Shown in pieces: positions 25,875-34,399 of a stretch of DNA of 64,000 nucleotides; position 1 is the stretch's first letter; each line of letters begins with the position of its first letter. A model generated the notes under the pieces. That model was not told where the DNA came from, did no database searches, and worked only from the letters and a program-made list of their open reading frames with translations. The position numbers and the translations under genes were made by a program. Origin of the DNA: CALJFL01 sp039964455 (GTDB lineage: Bacteria; Pseudomonadota; Gammaproteobacteria; Pseudomonadales; Halieaceae); the NCBI GenBank assembly GCA_039964455.1, contig JBDVXK010000016.1, forward strand, positions 62,001 to 126,000, given 5' to 3'.

Positions 25875-26231
25875 CTAGAACGGAATATCATCATCCTCAT
25901 ACATTGAGGGTTTTTCAGTCGGCGGTGGCATTGATTGGTCACCAGCATTGGCGGCGTTATCGCTGGCGGCGGTGTCGATTTTCCAGCCCTGCAGGTTATT
26001 GAAGTAGCGCCCGTTGTACTCCCGGCCGCGAATGTCGAAGGTTACGGTAACTTCCTGCCCTGGCTGCAGGTTATCCAGCAAACTCACTTTCTCCTGAACA
26101 AATTCGAGGTTTATTTCCTGCGGGTATTTGCCGTCTTCAACAACAACGACCATCTCCCGTTTGGTGAAACCACTATCGAAGGTTTTCGGTTCCTGAATGA
26201 GCTTTATCTTTCCGGTTAAGTCGTATGCCAC
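25875..26231 (-). CDS. DUF3127 protein with an SSB-like acidic tail
   Basis: A 118-residue protein. Residues 1-85 form the DUF3127 domain, a beta-rich OB-like fold (FTKREMVVVVED, QEVTVTFDIRGREYNGRYFNNLQGWKI). After a low-complexity linker the protein ends EDDDIPF, the same acidic tip by which bacterial SSB recruits RecO, PriA, exonuclease I and others. A role in single-stranded DNA transactions is inferred from this tail. It is a single gene between Coq4 and a TetR regulator. Confidence 0.82.
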   Translation of the reverse strand: MAYDLTGKIKLIQEPKTFDSGFTKREMVVVVEDGKYPQEINLEFVQEKVSLLDNLQPGQEVTVTFDIRGREYNGRYFNNLQGWKIDTAASDNAANAGDQSMPPPTEKPSMYEDDDIPF

Positions 26232-26298
26232 GTGGTGTTTCCCTGTTCAAAAATATCGGTGCGTCTAATCCCGACAGTGTATCTGTGGGGCCGGACTT

Positions 26299-26332
26299 TT
26301 TATAGCGTTTGATCAGTAGAGATCACTTAGCG
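26299..26332 (+). repeat. Short dispersed intergenic repeat, copy 1
   Basis: The core TTTATAGCGTTTG followed by TAGAGAT-ACT-AGCG is shared with a copy at 35319-35352: about 24 of 30 positions agree between TATAGCG and TTAG. A third, partial copy is at 36376-36403. This copy lies between the DUF3127 start and the TetR stop and contains a small inverted repeat (TGATC/GATCA). Confidence 0.6.
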
Positions 26333-26342
26333 AATTTGCGGC

Positions 26343-26927
26343 TTAGTCGATCAGCAACTTCACGCGCTCATCAATAAGCCTGAGTCGATCGTCGGCTGTG
26401 ATCGTGCTGTGGACTGCCGATTCCATCGACTGGATAACGACATAGGCATGGACTCGCGTGAGCAGTTCATCGCCTCGATAACCCACCTCCTCGAAAAGAC
26501 CTTTAATTACGCCGATCCTGAATTCGTCCATCTCCCGGATTTTGTCTGCAAGGTGCGGGTAGGTGATAGCCAGTGCGCGAAAATGCACATCCATGCCGCC
26601 CAGGTTTTTGGCAATGATTAGTCGCGTCGCCTCGATTAACCGGCCTCTCGCGGAGATGTCCAGAGTCTGAAGATGTTCTGGTACAACGCGGGTGTAGTCC
26701 TGAATGTATTTGTCAGTTAGTGCCTCAAGAAATTCACGGTGACTCTTGAAGTGATGGTAAAAGCTCCCGGTGGTTACGCCTAGGTTGGTTGTCAGGGAGT
26801 CAATTAGCATCGTTGCCGGACCGCGCTCTTCCAGCAAGCTCATGGCTTGCTCCAGCCACTTTTCCTTGCTGAGCCGCGGGCGTGCGGGGCGCCCATTCCT
26901 GGTGCGAGCTATATTTTTTGTACGCAT
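26343..26927 (-). CDS. TetR/AcrR family transcriptional regulator
   Basis: A 194-residue repressor. Residues 20-65 are the TetR helix-turn-helix: AMSLLEERGPATMLIDSLTTNLGVTTGSFYHHFKSHREFLEAL (interrupted here only for length). The C-terminal ligand-binding part is helical. The N terminus is unusually basic (RTKNIARTRNGRPARPR). A perfect 21-base palindrome 130 bases upstream is a candidate operator for itself and for the divergent outer-membrane protein gene. The ligand is unknown. Confidence 0.87.
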   Translation of the reverse strand: MRTKNIARTRNGRPARPRLSKEKWLEQAMSLLEERGPATMLIDSLTTNLGVTTGSFYHHFKSHREFLEALTDKYIQDYTRVVPEHLQTLDISARGRLIEATRLIIAKNLGGMDVHFRALAITYPHLADKIREMDEFRIGVIKGLFEEVGYRGDELLTRVHAYVVIQSMESAVHSTITADDRLRLIDERVKLLID

Positions 26928-27248
26928 TCCGATAGTCCGTCTGACAGGTGTCGTGGTACTGCTAAGAGCAGCTGAATAAGTTGATCTGTAACAAGAGACG
27001 CTTCACTTTAGCTCACTGCCTGTTGTATGAGGAGTCCTCATGATTTAAGATGGCCTACCATAACATAAGTTATGTTATGTTTATCAGAGCTGGGGTCGTA
27101 TGAAAATTGCCAGGAGTCGCAGCTATCGAGGAATATCCATGTTTATCAAAATGTTGCGGTGTTTGCTGTGTATTCAGGCATCGCCCGGCCGTCGTGTGCT
27201 GATTCCGGGCCAATCATCGATACCATGCTGTAAGATGTGAGGGTAAAT
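26928..27248. promoter_or_regulatory. Divergent intergenic region with a perfect palindrome (candidate TetR operator)
   Basis: At 27059-27079 lies a perfect palindrome with 10-base arms and one central base: CATAACATAA-G-TTATGTTATG. It is about 130 bases upstream of the TetR gene and 170-190 upstream of the divergent outer-membrane protein gene. Its size and symmetry fit a TetR-dimer operator. Nothing else with coding potential is seen in this 321-base gap. Confidence 0.55.
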
Positions 27249-28025
27249 TTGAGGAAAAGGGCGTTCTTTACGATAGCGGCAGTGGTGCTTTTGTCACTTG
27301 TCTGGTCTATGAAAAGCGCGGCTGATGAATGGGAGTTCAAACTTTCGCCGCTGTTCCTCTGGGGTATCAGCCTGGACGCCGACGCCACGATAGGCACGGA
27401 AACTGTTCCCCTTGACCTCAGCTTTGAGGACGATGTGATTGAGAATATGGATACGGTATTCACTTTTCACTTTGAAGCCAAAAACGATGATTTGATTTTC
27501 TTTGCGGAGTATCAATACGTGAAGCTGGATCCTTCATTATCCATAGGCGCAGTGGATGCAGACGTTGAATTTGAGAACACCGCGATTGAACTGGGTGCTG
27601 GTTGGGAGTTCTTCCGTAGCGAGCGCATTGACTGGGAAATGTTGCTTGGCTTGCGTTACCTTGATCAGGATGTAGATGTTGACGGGACGCTGAGCCTGCC
27701 CGAGCCGCCTAATGGTCCCGGGGCACTTCCCCTCGCCGTGGCTGGCGGAGACGATTGGTATCACCCGTTCCTCGGTATCAGAGGGGATTACAGACTTGGC
27801 TCTCGCTGGAGCCTGCTGGGTCGCGGTGATTACGGCTATTCCGATAGCGATAACAGTCTCCTGAATCTCAGCGTGATGTTTGATTACCGGTTTAAGCAAT
27901 GGGGTTCGGCTTTCATAGGTTGGCGCTACCAGGACGTAGATTATGACAGTGGTGCTGGAAGCGACCGCTATGCTTTTGATGGAATACAGCAAGGGCCACT
28001 GATGGGGTTGACCCTGTATTGGTAG
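27249..28025 (+). CDS. Outer-membrane beta-barrel protein, function unknown
   Basis: About 258 residues. I choose the TTG at 27249 because GAGGG at 27239-27243 is five bases upstream; an in-frame GTG at 27237 is the alternative. There is a signal peptide (RKRAFFTIAAVVLLSLVW, cleavage near KSAADE). The mature part alternates polar and hydrophobic residues in strands typical of small barrels (FTFHFEAKNDDLIFFAEYQYVKL, AFIGWRYQDVDYDSG) and ends in an aromatic (TLYW). It lies divergent from the TetR gene and ahead of two secreted metallo-hydrolases. Confidence 0.72.
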   Translation: MRKRAFFTIAAVVLLSLVWSMKSAADEWEFKLSPLFLWGISLDADATIGTETVPLDLSFEDDVIENMDTVFTFHFEAKNDDLIFFAEYQYVKLDPSLSIGAVDADVEFENTAIELGAGWEFFRSERIDWEMLLGLRYLDQDVDVDGTLSLPEPPNGPGALPLAVAGGDDWYHPFLGIRGDYRLGSRWSLLGRGDYGYSDSDNSLLNLSVMFDYRFKQWGSAFIGWRYQDVDYDSGAGSDRYAFDGIQQGPLMGLTLYW

Positions 28026-28142
28026 TGTCCCTGGCGTTGATGCGGTGGCTCCGCCTTGGTGCAGTGCGGTATATGTAATAATGGAGTTGAGATCGGCATC
28101 TTTCAGTGCTTGCCAATTTTCGATGTCTTTGAGGGAGATAGT

Positions 28143-29399
28143 ATGAAAACAATAATGAGTTACCTGTCAGGTATTCTGGCAGCAGTAGTTAGTGTAAGTA
28201 CATTTGCCGCTGGCGGGATGGTCACATCACCCACTGGTGTTGCGCCCGATCGCTATGTCTACTATCCCGGCACCGAGGCCCTCGAGAAAAAGGAAATTCG
28301 AGTCACCGCTTGCGGCACCGGCATGCCAGCGGCCCGCCATAAACAAGCGGCTACCTGTTTCCTGATGGAGTTCGGTAACGGCGACAAAATTATTTTCGAT
28401 ATCGGGACTGGCTCGGCCACTAACCTCGCCGCCTATATGATCCCCTACCAGTACCTGAATAAAATATTCCTGAGCCACTTACATACCGACCATATGGGCG
28501 ATCTGGATGCGCTGTGGGCCGGGGGCTGGACGGCGGGGCGACCGGAAGGTCTCAAAATATGGGGACCCAAGGGTCTGCATCCTGAGTTGGGCACAAAGGC
28601 TGCGATGGCAGGCTTTCTCGATTTCGTGGCCTGGGACAAGGAGACCCGTTCTTTCGCGATAACCCCCAAACCCGGTGAAATTGAAGTATACGAATTTGAC
28701 TACAAGGTCGAGAATCAAGAAATTTATGCTGAGGATGGTGTTGTTGTGAGGAGCTTTCCAGCGATTCACACGGGTGATGGCCCAGTCAGTTTTATTGTCG
28801 AGTATGAGGGCATGAAGGTGGTATTCGGTGGCGACACCGCGCCCAACAAATGGTTTATCAAACACGGGAAGAATTCCGACCTGGTGATCCACGAGGCCTT
28901 CATGGTGCCGAATGACTTCGTTGAATGGTATAACCAGCCTCCCCAGCTGGCCTGGCGTGCCTGCTGTGCCTTCCACACGTCTGGGCAGGCCTTTGGCAAG
29001 ATCATGAGCACTATCGAACCCGGGCATGCTGTTGCTTACCATTTCCTCAATGAAGAGGCCACGCGCTATAACCTCTACGAGGCCATTCGCGAAACGTACA
29101 GCGGACCCGTTTCCATGGCGGCGGACAACATGGTGTGGAACGTCACCCCGGAAGGTGTCAAGGAGCGCATGGCGGTGATTACTGAAGAGGCCTGGTCAGT
29201 GCCCGGTCCAGACCGGCAAGGCCCTCCGACACCGGCGAGCCGGCCCGTGTTCAGCGAATTCACCGAATCTGGCTACTGGCTGCCAGCTTACAAGGCGCAG
29301 AACGAGGCCATGGATCGCCACATGGAGAAGTACAATTTGCAGGATCAGGACTGGCGTCCGGGAATGTTCGAGATGATCAAGCAGAGGCAGGCTCCTTAA
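28143..29399 (+). CDS. Secreted MBL-fold metallo-hydrolase (GntH-like), copy 1
   Basis: 418 residues from the ATG at 28143, which has a GAGGGAGA ribosome site; the frame is open upstream but only from here is there a signal peptide (ending VSTFAAG). The metal site is complete: SHLHTDHMGD, a His in AIHTGDG, Asp in FGGDTAPNKW and His in VAYHFL. The family resembles the metallo-hydrolases that NCBI names after GntH of guanitoxin biosynthesis; that name is from memory and does not imply toxin production, since no other gnt genes are seen. The substrate is unknown. It is expected to act in the periplasm. Confidence 0.85.
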   Translation: MKTIMSYLSGILAAVVSVSTFAAGGMVTSPTGVAPDRYVYYPGTEALEKKEIRVTACGTGMPAARHKQAATCFLMEFGNGDKIIFDIGTGSATNLAAYMIPYQYLNKIFLSHLHTDHMGDLDALWAGGWTAGRPEGLKIWGPKGLHPELGTKAAMAGFLDFVAWDKETRSFAITPKPGEIEVYEFDYKVENQEIYAEDGVVVRSFPAIHTGDGPVSFIVEYEGMKVVFGGDTAPNKWFIKHGKNSDLVIHEAFMVPNDFVEWYNQPPQLAWRACCAFHTSGQAFGKIMSTIEPGHAVAYHFLNEEATRYNLYEAIRETYSGPVSMAADNMVWNVTPEGVKERMAVITEEAWSVPGPDRQGPPTPASRPVFSEFTESGYWLPAYKAQNEAMDRHMEKYNLQDQDWRPGMFEMIKQRQAP

Positions 29400-29478
29400 G
29401 CCCGGTAAAATGGTGCTTTGCGGAATAGACAAACCAGGCTTAGCTAGCTCATGTAATTACTAACTTAAGGAGTTTCCT

Positions 29479-30609
29479 ATGAAGAACATTGTGTTAGCAA
29501 CGCTATCGCTTATTTGTTGTTCTGCATTCGCTCAGGATAAAGCAGATGCCTGGTATCCCAGAACGGAGAGCCTGGCTCCCGATGAGATGTTTGTGGTTGC
29601 GCTGGGTACAGGTATGCCCACCCCGATCACCCGGGCGCAGAAATCCACAGCCTGGTATGTAGAGCTCGGTAATGGCGATATCTTCCTCTTTGACGTTGGA
29701 AGTGGTTCCATGGAGAGCCTGTTCGCACTGCGCCCGGATTTTCAGCAGGTAGACAAGGTGTTTGCCAGTCATCTACATACTGATCACGTGGGCGATGCGG
29801 CAGCACTGTGGGTTGGCGGCTGGCTGAGTGGGCGCTATACACCGTTACACATCTATGGGCCCAGCGGCGCCAATGCTGAACTTGGTACCGCCGCTTTCGT
29901 GGACGGTCTCAAGAAAGCTTACGCGTGGGATATCTCTGGCCGCGCAGGCATCCTTCCTGATGACGGCGGCAAGCTGATCGCTCACGAATTCGACTTCAAA
30001 CAAATCGGCGGCGTGGTCTACGAGAGAAACGGTGTCAGGATTACTTCCTTCCCCGCTGTGCACGTACTTGATGGGTCGGTCAGCTACAGGCTTGACTGGA
30101 ATGGTTTGAGTTTCGTTTTTGGCGGCGACTCAGCACCGAACAAGTGGTTTATTGAGCATTCAAGGGGCGCTGATTTCGTCATCCATGAGCTGTTTTATAC
30201 GCCGGAGGGTCTTGCCAAGGTGCTGGGATGGGGCGCCAGACAGGCCACCTTCGTATCGTCGTATATTCATACGCCGCCAAGCGGATTTGGCAAGATTATG
30301 GCAGCAGTGAAGCCGCGGCTCGCGGTGGGTTACCACACTATCCGCCAACCGGAGCTGGATATGATGATGATCGAAGAAATCCGCGAGGTGTATGATGGCC
30401 CGCTGGTTATCGCTGACGACCTTATGGCCTGGCATATTTCGAAGGATTCCATTGTGCAGCGAGAAGTGGTCACTTCCGAGAGGGTACAGGCGCCCCCCAC
30501 CACGCCAGAGTATGCCAAGGCAAAGCGCAGCGGTGAAGCCAAATACTCGGATTTTGTGAAAGGTGGAAAATGGGAAGGTTACACGCCGCCCCCGTTGCCG
30601 GAGAGATGA
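29479..30609 (+). CDS. Secreted MBL-fold metallo-hydrolase (GntH-like), copy 2
   Basis: A 376-residue paralogue of the preceding gene, 79 bases downstream. It has AAGGAG before the start and a signal peptide ending SAFAQD. The metal motifs are conserved: SHLHTDHVGD, AVHVLDG, FGGDSAPNKW, and His in VGYHT. Shared family features include LGTGMP near the N terminus, the SGFGKIM segment and a Pro-rich C terminus. Copy 1 carries a WRACCAFHTS insertion region that is replaced here by ATFVSSYIHTPP, so the substrate pockets differ. Tandem duplication with divergence is the simplest explanation. Confidence 0.85.
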   Translation: MKNIVLATLSLICCSAFAQDKADAWYPRTESLAPDEMFVVALGTGMPTPITRAQKSTAWYVELGNGDIFLFDVGSGSMESLFALRPDFQQVDKVFASHLHTDHVGDAAALWVGGWLSGRYTPLHIYGPSGANAELGTAAFVDGLKKAYAWDISGRAGILPDDGGKLIAHEFDFKQIGGVVYERNGVRITSFPAVHVLDGSVSYRLDWNGLSFVFGGDSAPNKWFIEHSRGADFVIHELFYTPEGLAKVLGWGARQATFVSSYIHTPPSGFGKIMAAVKPRLAVGYHTIRQPELDMMMIEEIREVYDGPLVIADDLMAWHISKDSIVQREVVTSERVQAPPTTPEYAKAKRSGEAKYSDFVKGGKWEGYTPPPLPER

Positions 30610-30644
30610 AGTTCCATTGACCAGGCTCCTGCCGTTGTGGCTAC

Positions 30645-30670
30645 GTGACGCCGCCAAATTTTGGCGTCAC
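30645..30670 (+). terminator. Hairpin after the MBL-fold genes (possible terminator)
   Basis: A perfect 8-bp stem (GTGACGCC at 30645-30652, GGCGTCAC at 30663-30670) with a 10-base loop lies 36 bases after the second metallo-hydrolase stop. There is no T-tract after it, so it could be a Rho-dependent end or an RNA-stabilising hairpin. Confidence 0.5.
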
Positions 30671-30815
30671 ACGATGCGAGGTTAGGTTAAGTGCGGCGAG
30701 GGGAGCAATGCTACGAAGCTCAGGTGGCCTGTAGTGTCTCGTCTTGGGGTAGAGTAATTGTTCAGGCTTCTCTACAGTAATCCTCTTTCATTTTTTACAA
30801 GGCCGCATTTTTCGA

Positions 30816-32534
30816 ATGGCATCTCTAACTCGGTTCCTCTCACTGCTGTTCTGTATGCTTTTCGCCTCACTTGCGCTCGCCGATGCATTGATGATCAATC
30901 GTTCGGTGGAGGCGTCCAGTCTCGCCCAGTACTATATTGATGAGCGAGGTGTGCAGGTAGATTTAGAGATCGGCCTGAGCTCTCTGGAAGATTTCCGCAA
31001 CCTTATGCCGGACACGATCTACAGAGAGCTAGGGTATGATGCCGCGCCGCTCGAGCAGCGCCTGCGCACATTCTTCTCCAAGGACCTGGGCATTCTTGTG
31101 GAGGGCGAACCACTCCCGGGCTATGTTCGCAACATTGGGCCGGGCAACAGGGTTCTGAGAGATCCTATTACCGGCACACCACTGCCCATCCAGGATGATG
31201 CGCCTCAGGTGATAAGGGCACAATTGGTGTATCCATTTCCCATGGGAAGTCGCCCTGCGGAGGTGGTGTTTACTGCATCAAGGCTTGACCTGGGCTTCGT
31301 GGCTTATCACAAAGGTGTCGCGGTCAATGACTACCGTTACCTCGCCTCGGGCTATAAGCTCACCCTGGATTGGCAAGACCCCTGGTACTCGAGCTTTAAT
31401 ACCCGCAACCTGGCTCGCCAGTATTCGGCACCGATGAGCGCATTTATCTATGTGGAAAATTTCGAGGTGCGCAAAGAGGTCATAATCCGGCCCAAGGACC
31501 TGCAACGCTGGGTAGACCTGGGTCTGGCCGGGCGCAGTGATATACCGGTTGCACTGCAGCCGGGCATCAGGGAAACGGTGGGCGAGTTTCTGTCGCGGCA
31601 CCAGCCCGTGACTATCGACGGCAAACCAGCGGAGGGGATTCTCGAGAGCGTTAATTTCCTGGACCGCACGCTCACCAGCTCACGGGTCATCGATCCGCCA
31701 GAATTACTGCAGCTGGATTCGGCCATCGTCGGTGCCATCTTTGTTTATCCCCGCAGCGAATTGCCCCAGCAGGTAACGATGGATTGGAATCTCTGGGATG
31801 AGCGAATTCAACGTATACCGGTTTCCGCGGTGGACCAGGCTGGTCCTCTGCCGAGTTTCCTGGAGGCCGACTGGCGTACCCTGGAGTGGAGTAACTACCT
31901 GAAGAATCCTGAGGTTCCCACCCTTGCTGTTGTCGAATCACCCGTGCAAGCCTGGCGACTACTGCTGGGCCAACTGCTACCTCTGTTTGCCGCGCTCGCG
32001 CTGATTAGCATTGCCTGGTTTCTGTACAGCCTGGGCAAGCGCAAATCATTGGCATTGGCCGCAGCCACCGCGGCGCTGTTCACAGCCGCCAGTGTTGCTG
32101 CCATCCAACTGGGGGGAGATAACTCGCCACAACAAGGCCGCGCGAGTGCTATTGTCGGTGACCTTCTGCACAATATTTATCGTTCTTTCGACTATCGGGA
32201 AGAGGCCGACATTTACGATGTACTGGCCCTGTCTGTCTCTGGCGAATTACTCACCGACATCTTTCTGGAAACCAAGCGCAGCCTGGTGCTTGCCAACCAG
32301 GGGGGTGCGGAGGCCAAGGTAAAAGACGTGCTGGTAAATGCGGTGGAGGTTTTACCTGACGATGCCGACGATAGTTTCCTCGTGGAAGTAGACTGGACCG
32401 TGCAAGGCTCGGTAGGCCACTGGGGTCATATTCACCAGCGCAGTAATCGCTACCTGGCTCGCCTGCGCGTGGGGGTAGATGGTGAGCGCTGGAAGTTGCA
32501 GGAAATGTCGGTGTTGCAGGAGGAGAGGCTCTAG
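30816..32534 (+). CDS. Membrane-anchored periplasmic protein of a zinc-type ABC cassette, function unknown
   Basis: A 572-residue protein not recognised as a known family. It has a signal peptide (LTRFLSLLFCMLFASLALADA), a large periplasmic region to about residue 375, two closely spaced membrane helices (about 380-402 and 407-426) and a C-terminal periplasmic domain of about 140 residues (HNIYRSFDYREEADIYDVLA, then the VQGSVGHWGHIHQRSNRY segment with three His). It is followed after 3 bases by an ABC ATPase gene and is the first gene of a four-gene unit. Its position suggests a substrate-capture or assembly partner of that transporter. Confidence 0.75.
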   Translation: MASLTRFLSLLFCMLFASLALADALMINRSVEASSLAQYYIDERGVQVDLEIGLSSLEDFRNLMPDTIYRELGYDAAPLEQRLRTFFSKDLGILVEGEPLPGYVRNIGPGNRVLRDPITGTPLPIQDDAPQVIRAQLVYPFPMGSRPAEVVFTASRLDLGFVAYHKGVAVNDYRYLASGYKLTLDWQDPWYSSFNTRNLARQYSAPMSAFIYVENFEVRKEVIIRPKDLQRWVDLGLAGRSDIPVALQPGIRETVGEFLSRHQPVTIDGKPAEGILESVNFLDRTLTSSRVIDPPELLQLDSAIVGAIFVYPRSELPQQVTMDWNLWDERIQRIPVSAVDQAGPLPSFLEADWRTLEWSNYLKNPEVPTLAVVESPVQAWRLLLGQLLPLFAALALISIAWFLYSLGKRKSLALAAATAALFTAASVAAIQLGGDNSPQQGRASAIVGDLLHNIYRSFDYREEADIYDVLALSVSGELLTDIFLETKRSLVLANQGGAEAKVKDVLVNAVEVLPDDADDSFLVEVDWTVQGSVGHWGHIHQRSNRYLARLRVGVDGERWKLQEMSVLQEERL

Positions 32535-32537
32535 CCA

Positions 32538-33209
32538 ATGTCATTGGAGGTAGAGGGATTAGGCTTCAGCTACAACGAGAGTGGTTTCGTGCTCACGCTG
32601 CCGCACCTCAAAATTCTGCCGGGAGAGAGCGTCGCCCTGGTGGGGCCCAGTGGCTCGGGCAAGACGACGCTGCTTAACCTGATTGCGGGGATTCTGTCAC
32701 CGCAGCAGGGAAGTATCAGCGTAGACGGGCAGGTGATTACAGAGCTTGGCGTCCGTCAGCGCCGTCAGCACCGCCTGTGTCGTATGGGCATGATCTTTCA
32801 GTCTTTCGAGCTTCTGGATTACCTGGACCTGCGCGACAACGTTCTCCTGCAGGCGCGGCTCGCGCCCGGCATCAGCATCACGCCCGCGCTGGAACAACAG
32901 GCAAAGCACGTGGTTGAAGAATTGGGCTTGCTGGATAAGTGGCGGCGGCCGGTTACCGAATTGTCACAAGGGGAGCGTCAGCGAGTGGCCGTCTGTCGGG
33001 CCCTGTTACTGGACCCACCACTGGTGCTGGCTGATGAGCCCACCGGTAACCTGGACCCCGACAACAAACGCGCCGTGCTGGATCACCTGATCGCGCTGTG
33101 TGCCGGAGGCAACCGGATACTGCTAACCGTTACCCACGATCATTCCCTGCTGCCGGCGTTTGACCGGGTAGTAGACATGGGTGAGCTGTTGACGGAAGAG
33201 ATGGCCTAG
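32538..33209 (+). CDS. ABC transporter ATP-binding protein (LolD/MacB-type)
   Basis: A 223-residue ATPase. Walker A is VGPSGSGKTTLLN (residues about 35-47), Q-loop MIFQSFELLDYL, signature TELSQGERQRVAVCRALL, Walker B PLVLADEPTGNLD, switch VTHDHSL. The length and Q-loop context are those of LolD/MacB-type ATPases that drive FtsX-like permeases, not the ZnuC type. It overlaps neither neighbour but is separated by only 1-3 bases on each side. Confidence 0.92.
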   Translation: MSLEVEGLGFSYNESGFVLTLPHLKILPGESVALVGPSGSGKTTLLNLIAGILSPQQGSISVDGQVITELGVRQRRQHRLCRMGMIFQSFELLDYLDLRDNVLLQARLAPGISITPALEQQAKHVVEELGLLDKWRRPVTELSQGERQRVAVCRALLLDPPLVLADEPTGNLDPDNKRAVLDHLIALCAGGNRILLTVTHDHSLLPAFDRVVDMGELLTEEMA

Positions 33210-33210
33210 G

Positions 33211-34392
33211 ATGAAGGACCTGTTCTACCTGGGCACGCGCTACATCAGCCATCACCGGGCCAAACTGCTGGTGCTGATCTTTGCCATTACCTTGGTCAGC
33301 TGGTTGCCGGTTGCAATCCAGATCATCGTGGACCAGACGGCACAGCAGCTGCTGAAACGGGCGGAAGATACACCACTGGTTGTCGGCGCACCGGGCAGCC
33401 CGCTGGAACTGTCACTTGGTAGCCTGTACTTCAGGGCAAAGACACCGGCCCGCCTGAAATACAGTGAGTTAAAGAAAGTGGAGGCCACCGGTTATGCGCG
33501 GGCCATCCCCCTCTATTATCGCTTTCGTGCACAGGACTATCCCATTGTTGGCACCAGCCCCGACTATTTCAGCTACCGTGGCCTGCAACTGGCGAGTGGC
33601 CGCCCCGTAGCATTGCTGGGCGAGGCGGTGATTGGCAGCAAGGTGGCGGACGCGATCTCGTTAAGGGTGGGCGACCATATCATCTCATCCCCGGAATCGG
33701 TGTTTGACCTGGCGGGTGTTTATCCGCTGAAGATGCCAGTAGTGGGGGTGCTGGCACCCAGCTTCAGCCCCGATGACGAGGCGGTGTTCGTTGATGTCAA
33801 AACTACCTGGGTGATTCAGGGCCTAGGCCACGGCCACCAGGACCTGAACCAGCGGGAAGCGATAGGGCAGGTTCTAAAGCGGGACGGCGACAACCTGGTG
33901 GCCAATGCGTCTGTGCGCCAGTTCAATACCATCACCAGTGATAACCTGGACAGTTTTCATTTTCACGGCCAGAGCGAGGGCTTTCCCATTTCAGCCATAA
34001 TTCCGGTGGCAGCCGACGATAAGTCTGCCGCGCTGCTGCTTGGTCACTTCCAAGAAGAGCGCGAAGACGTGCAAATAGTGCGCAGCCGGCGGGTGATAAG
34101 TCAGTTGCTCGATACGGTATTTACTGTGCGAGATTATATCGTGGTGGGTGTAGCGGTGGTGGCGATTGCCACTGCGACGGTGGCCTTGTTGGTTTTCTAC
34201 CTGTCGCTGCGCTTGCGCAGCGGTGAGCGTTTTACCCTGGCGCGAATTGGCGCCAGCCGCCTGCAAGTGCAACTGCTGATGGCCACGGAGGTGATTTGCG
34301 TTCTGCTGATCAGCGCGGGCCTGGCTACTGTTTTGATCTTTCTTACCCGGCAGTACGGTATTGCATTGATGCAGCAACTTTTATTGACCTAG
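33211..34392 (+). CDS. ABC transporter permease, FtsX/LolC type
   Basis: A 393-residue inner-membrane protein with one N-terminal helix (residues 18-38), a large periplasmic MacB-core-like domain and a cluster of three C-terminal helices (about 310-390) typical of FtsX-like permeases. Such type VII systems usually perform mechanotransmission or lipoprotein handling rather than ordinary import. Its coupling to a zinc-binding lipoprotein gene 7 bases downstream recalls the zinc-regulated ZrgABCDE (Vibrio) and PA4063-4066 (Pseudomonas) gene sets, which also combine FtsX-type subunits with zinc-binding proteins. Confidence 0.88.
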   Translation: MKDLFYLGTRYISHHRAKLLVLIFAITLVSWLPVAIQIIVDQTAQQLLKRAEDTPLVVGAPGSPLELSLGSLYFRAKTPARLKYSELKKVEATGYARAIPLYYRFRAQDYPIVGTSPDYFSYRGLQLASGRPVALLGEAVIGSKVADAISLRVGDHIISSPESVFDLAGVYPLKMPVVGVLAPSFSPDDEAVFVDVKTTWVIQGLGHGHQDLNQREAIGQVLKRDGDNLVANASVRQFNTITSDNLDSFHFHGQSEGFPISAIIPVAADDKSAALLLGHFQEEREDVQIVRSRRVISQLLDTVFTVRDYIVVGVAVVAIATATVALLVFYLSLRLRSGERFTLARIGASRLQVQLLMATEVICVLLISAGLATVLIFLTRQYGIALMQQLLLT

Positions 34393-34399
34393 GGAACCC

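Noticed and set aside
28143..30609. Guanitoxin biosynthesis locus
   Set aside because: Only the metallo-hydrolase family is shared; no amidinotransferase, PLP, kinase or methyltransferase genes of that pathway are nearby.
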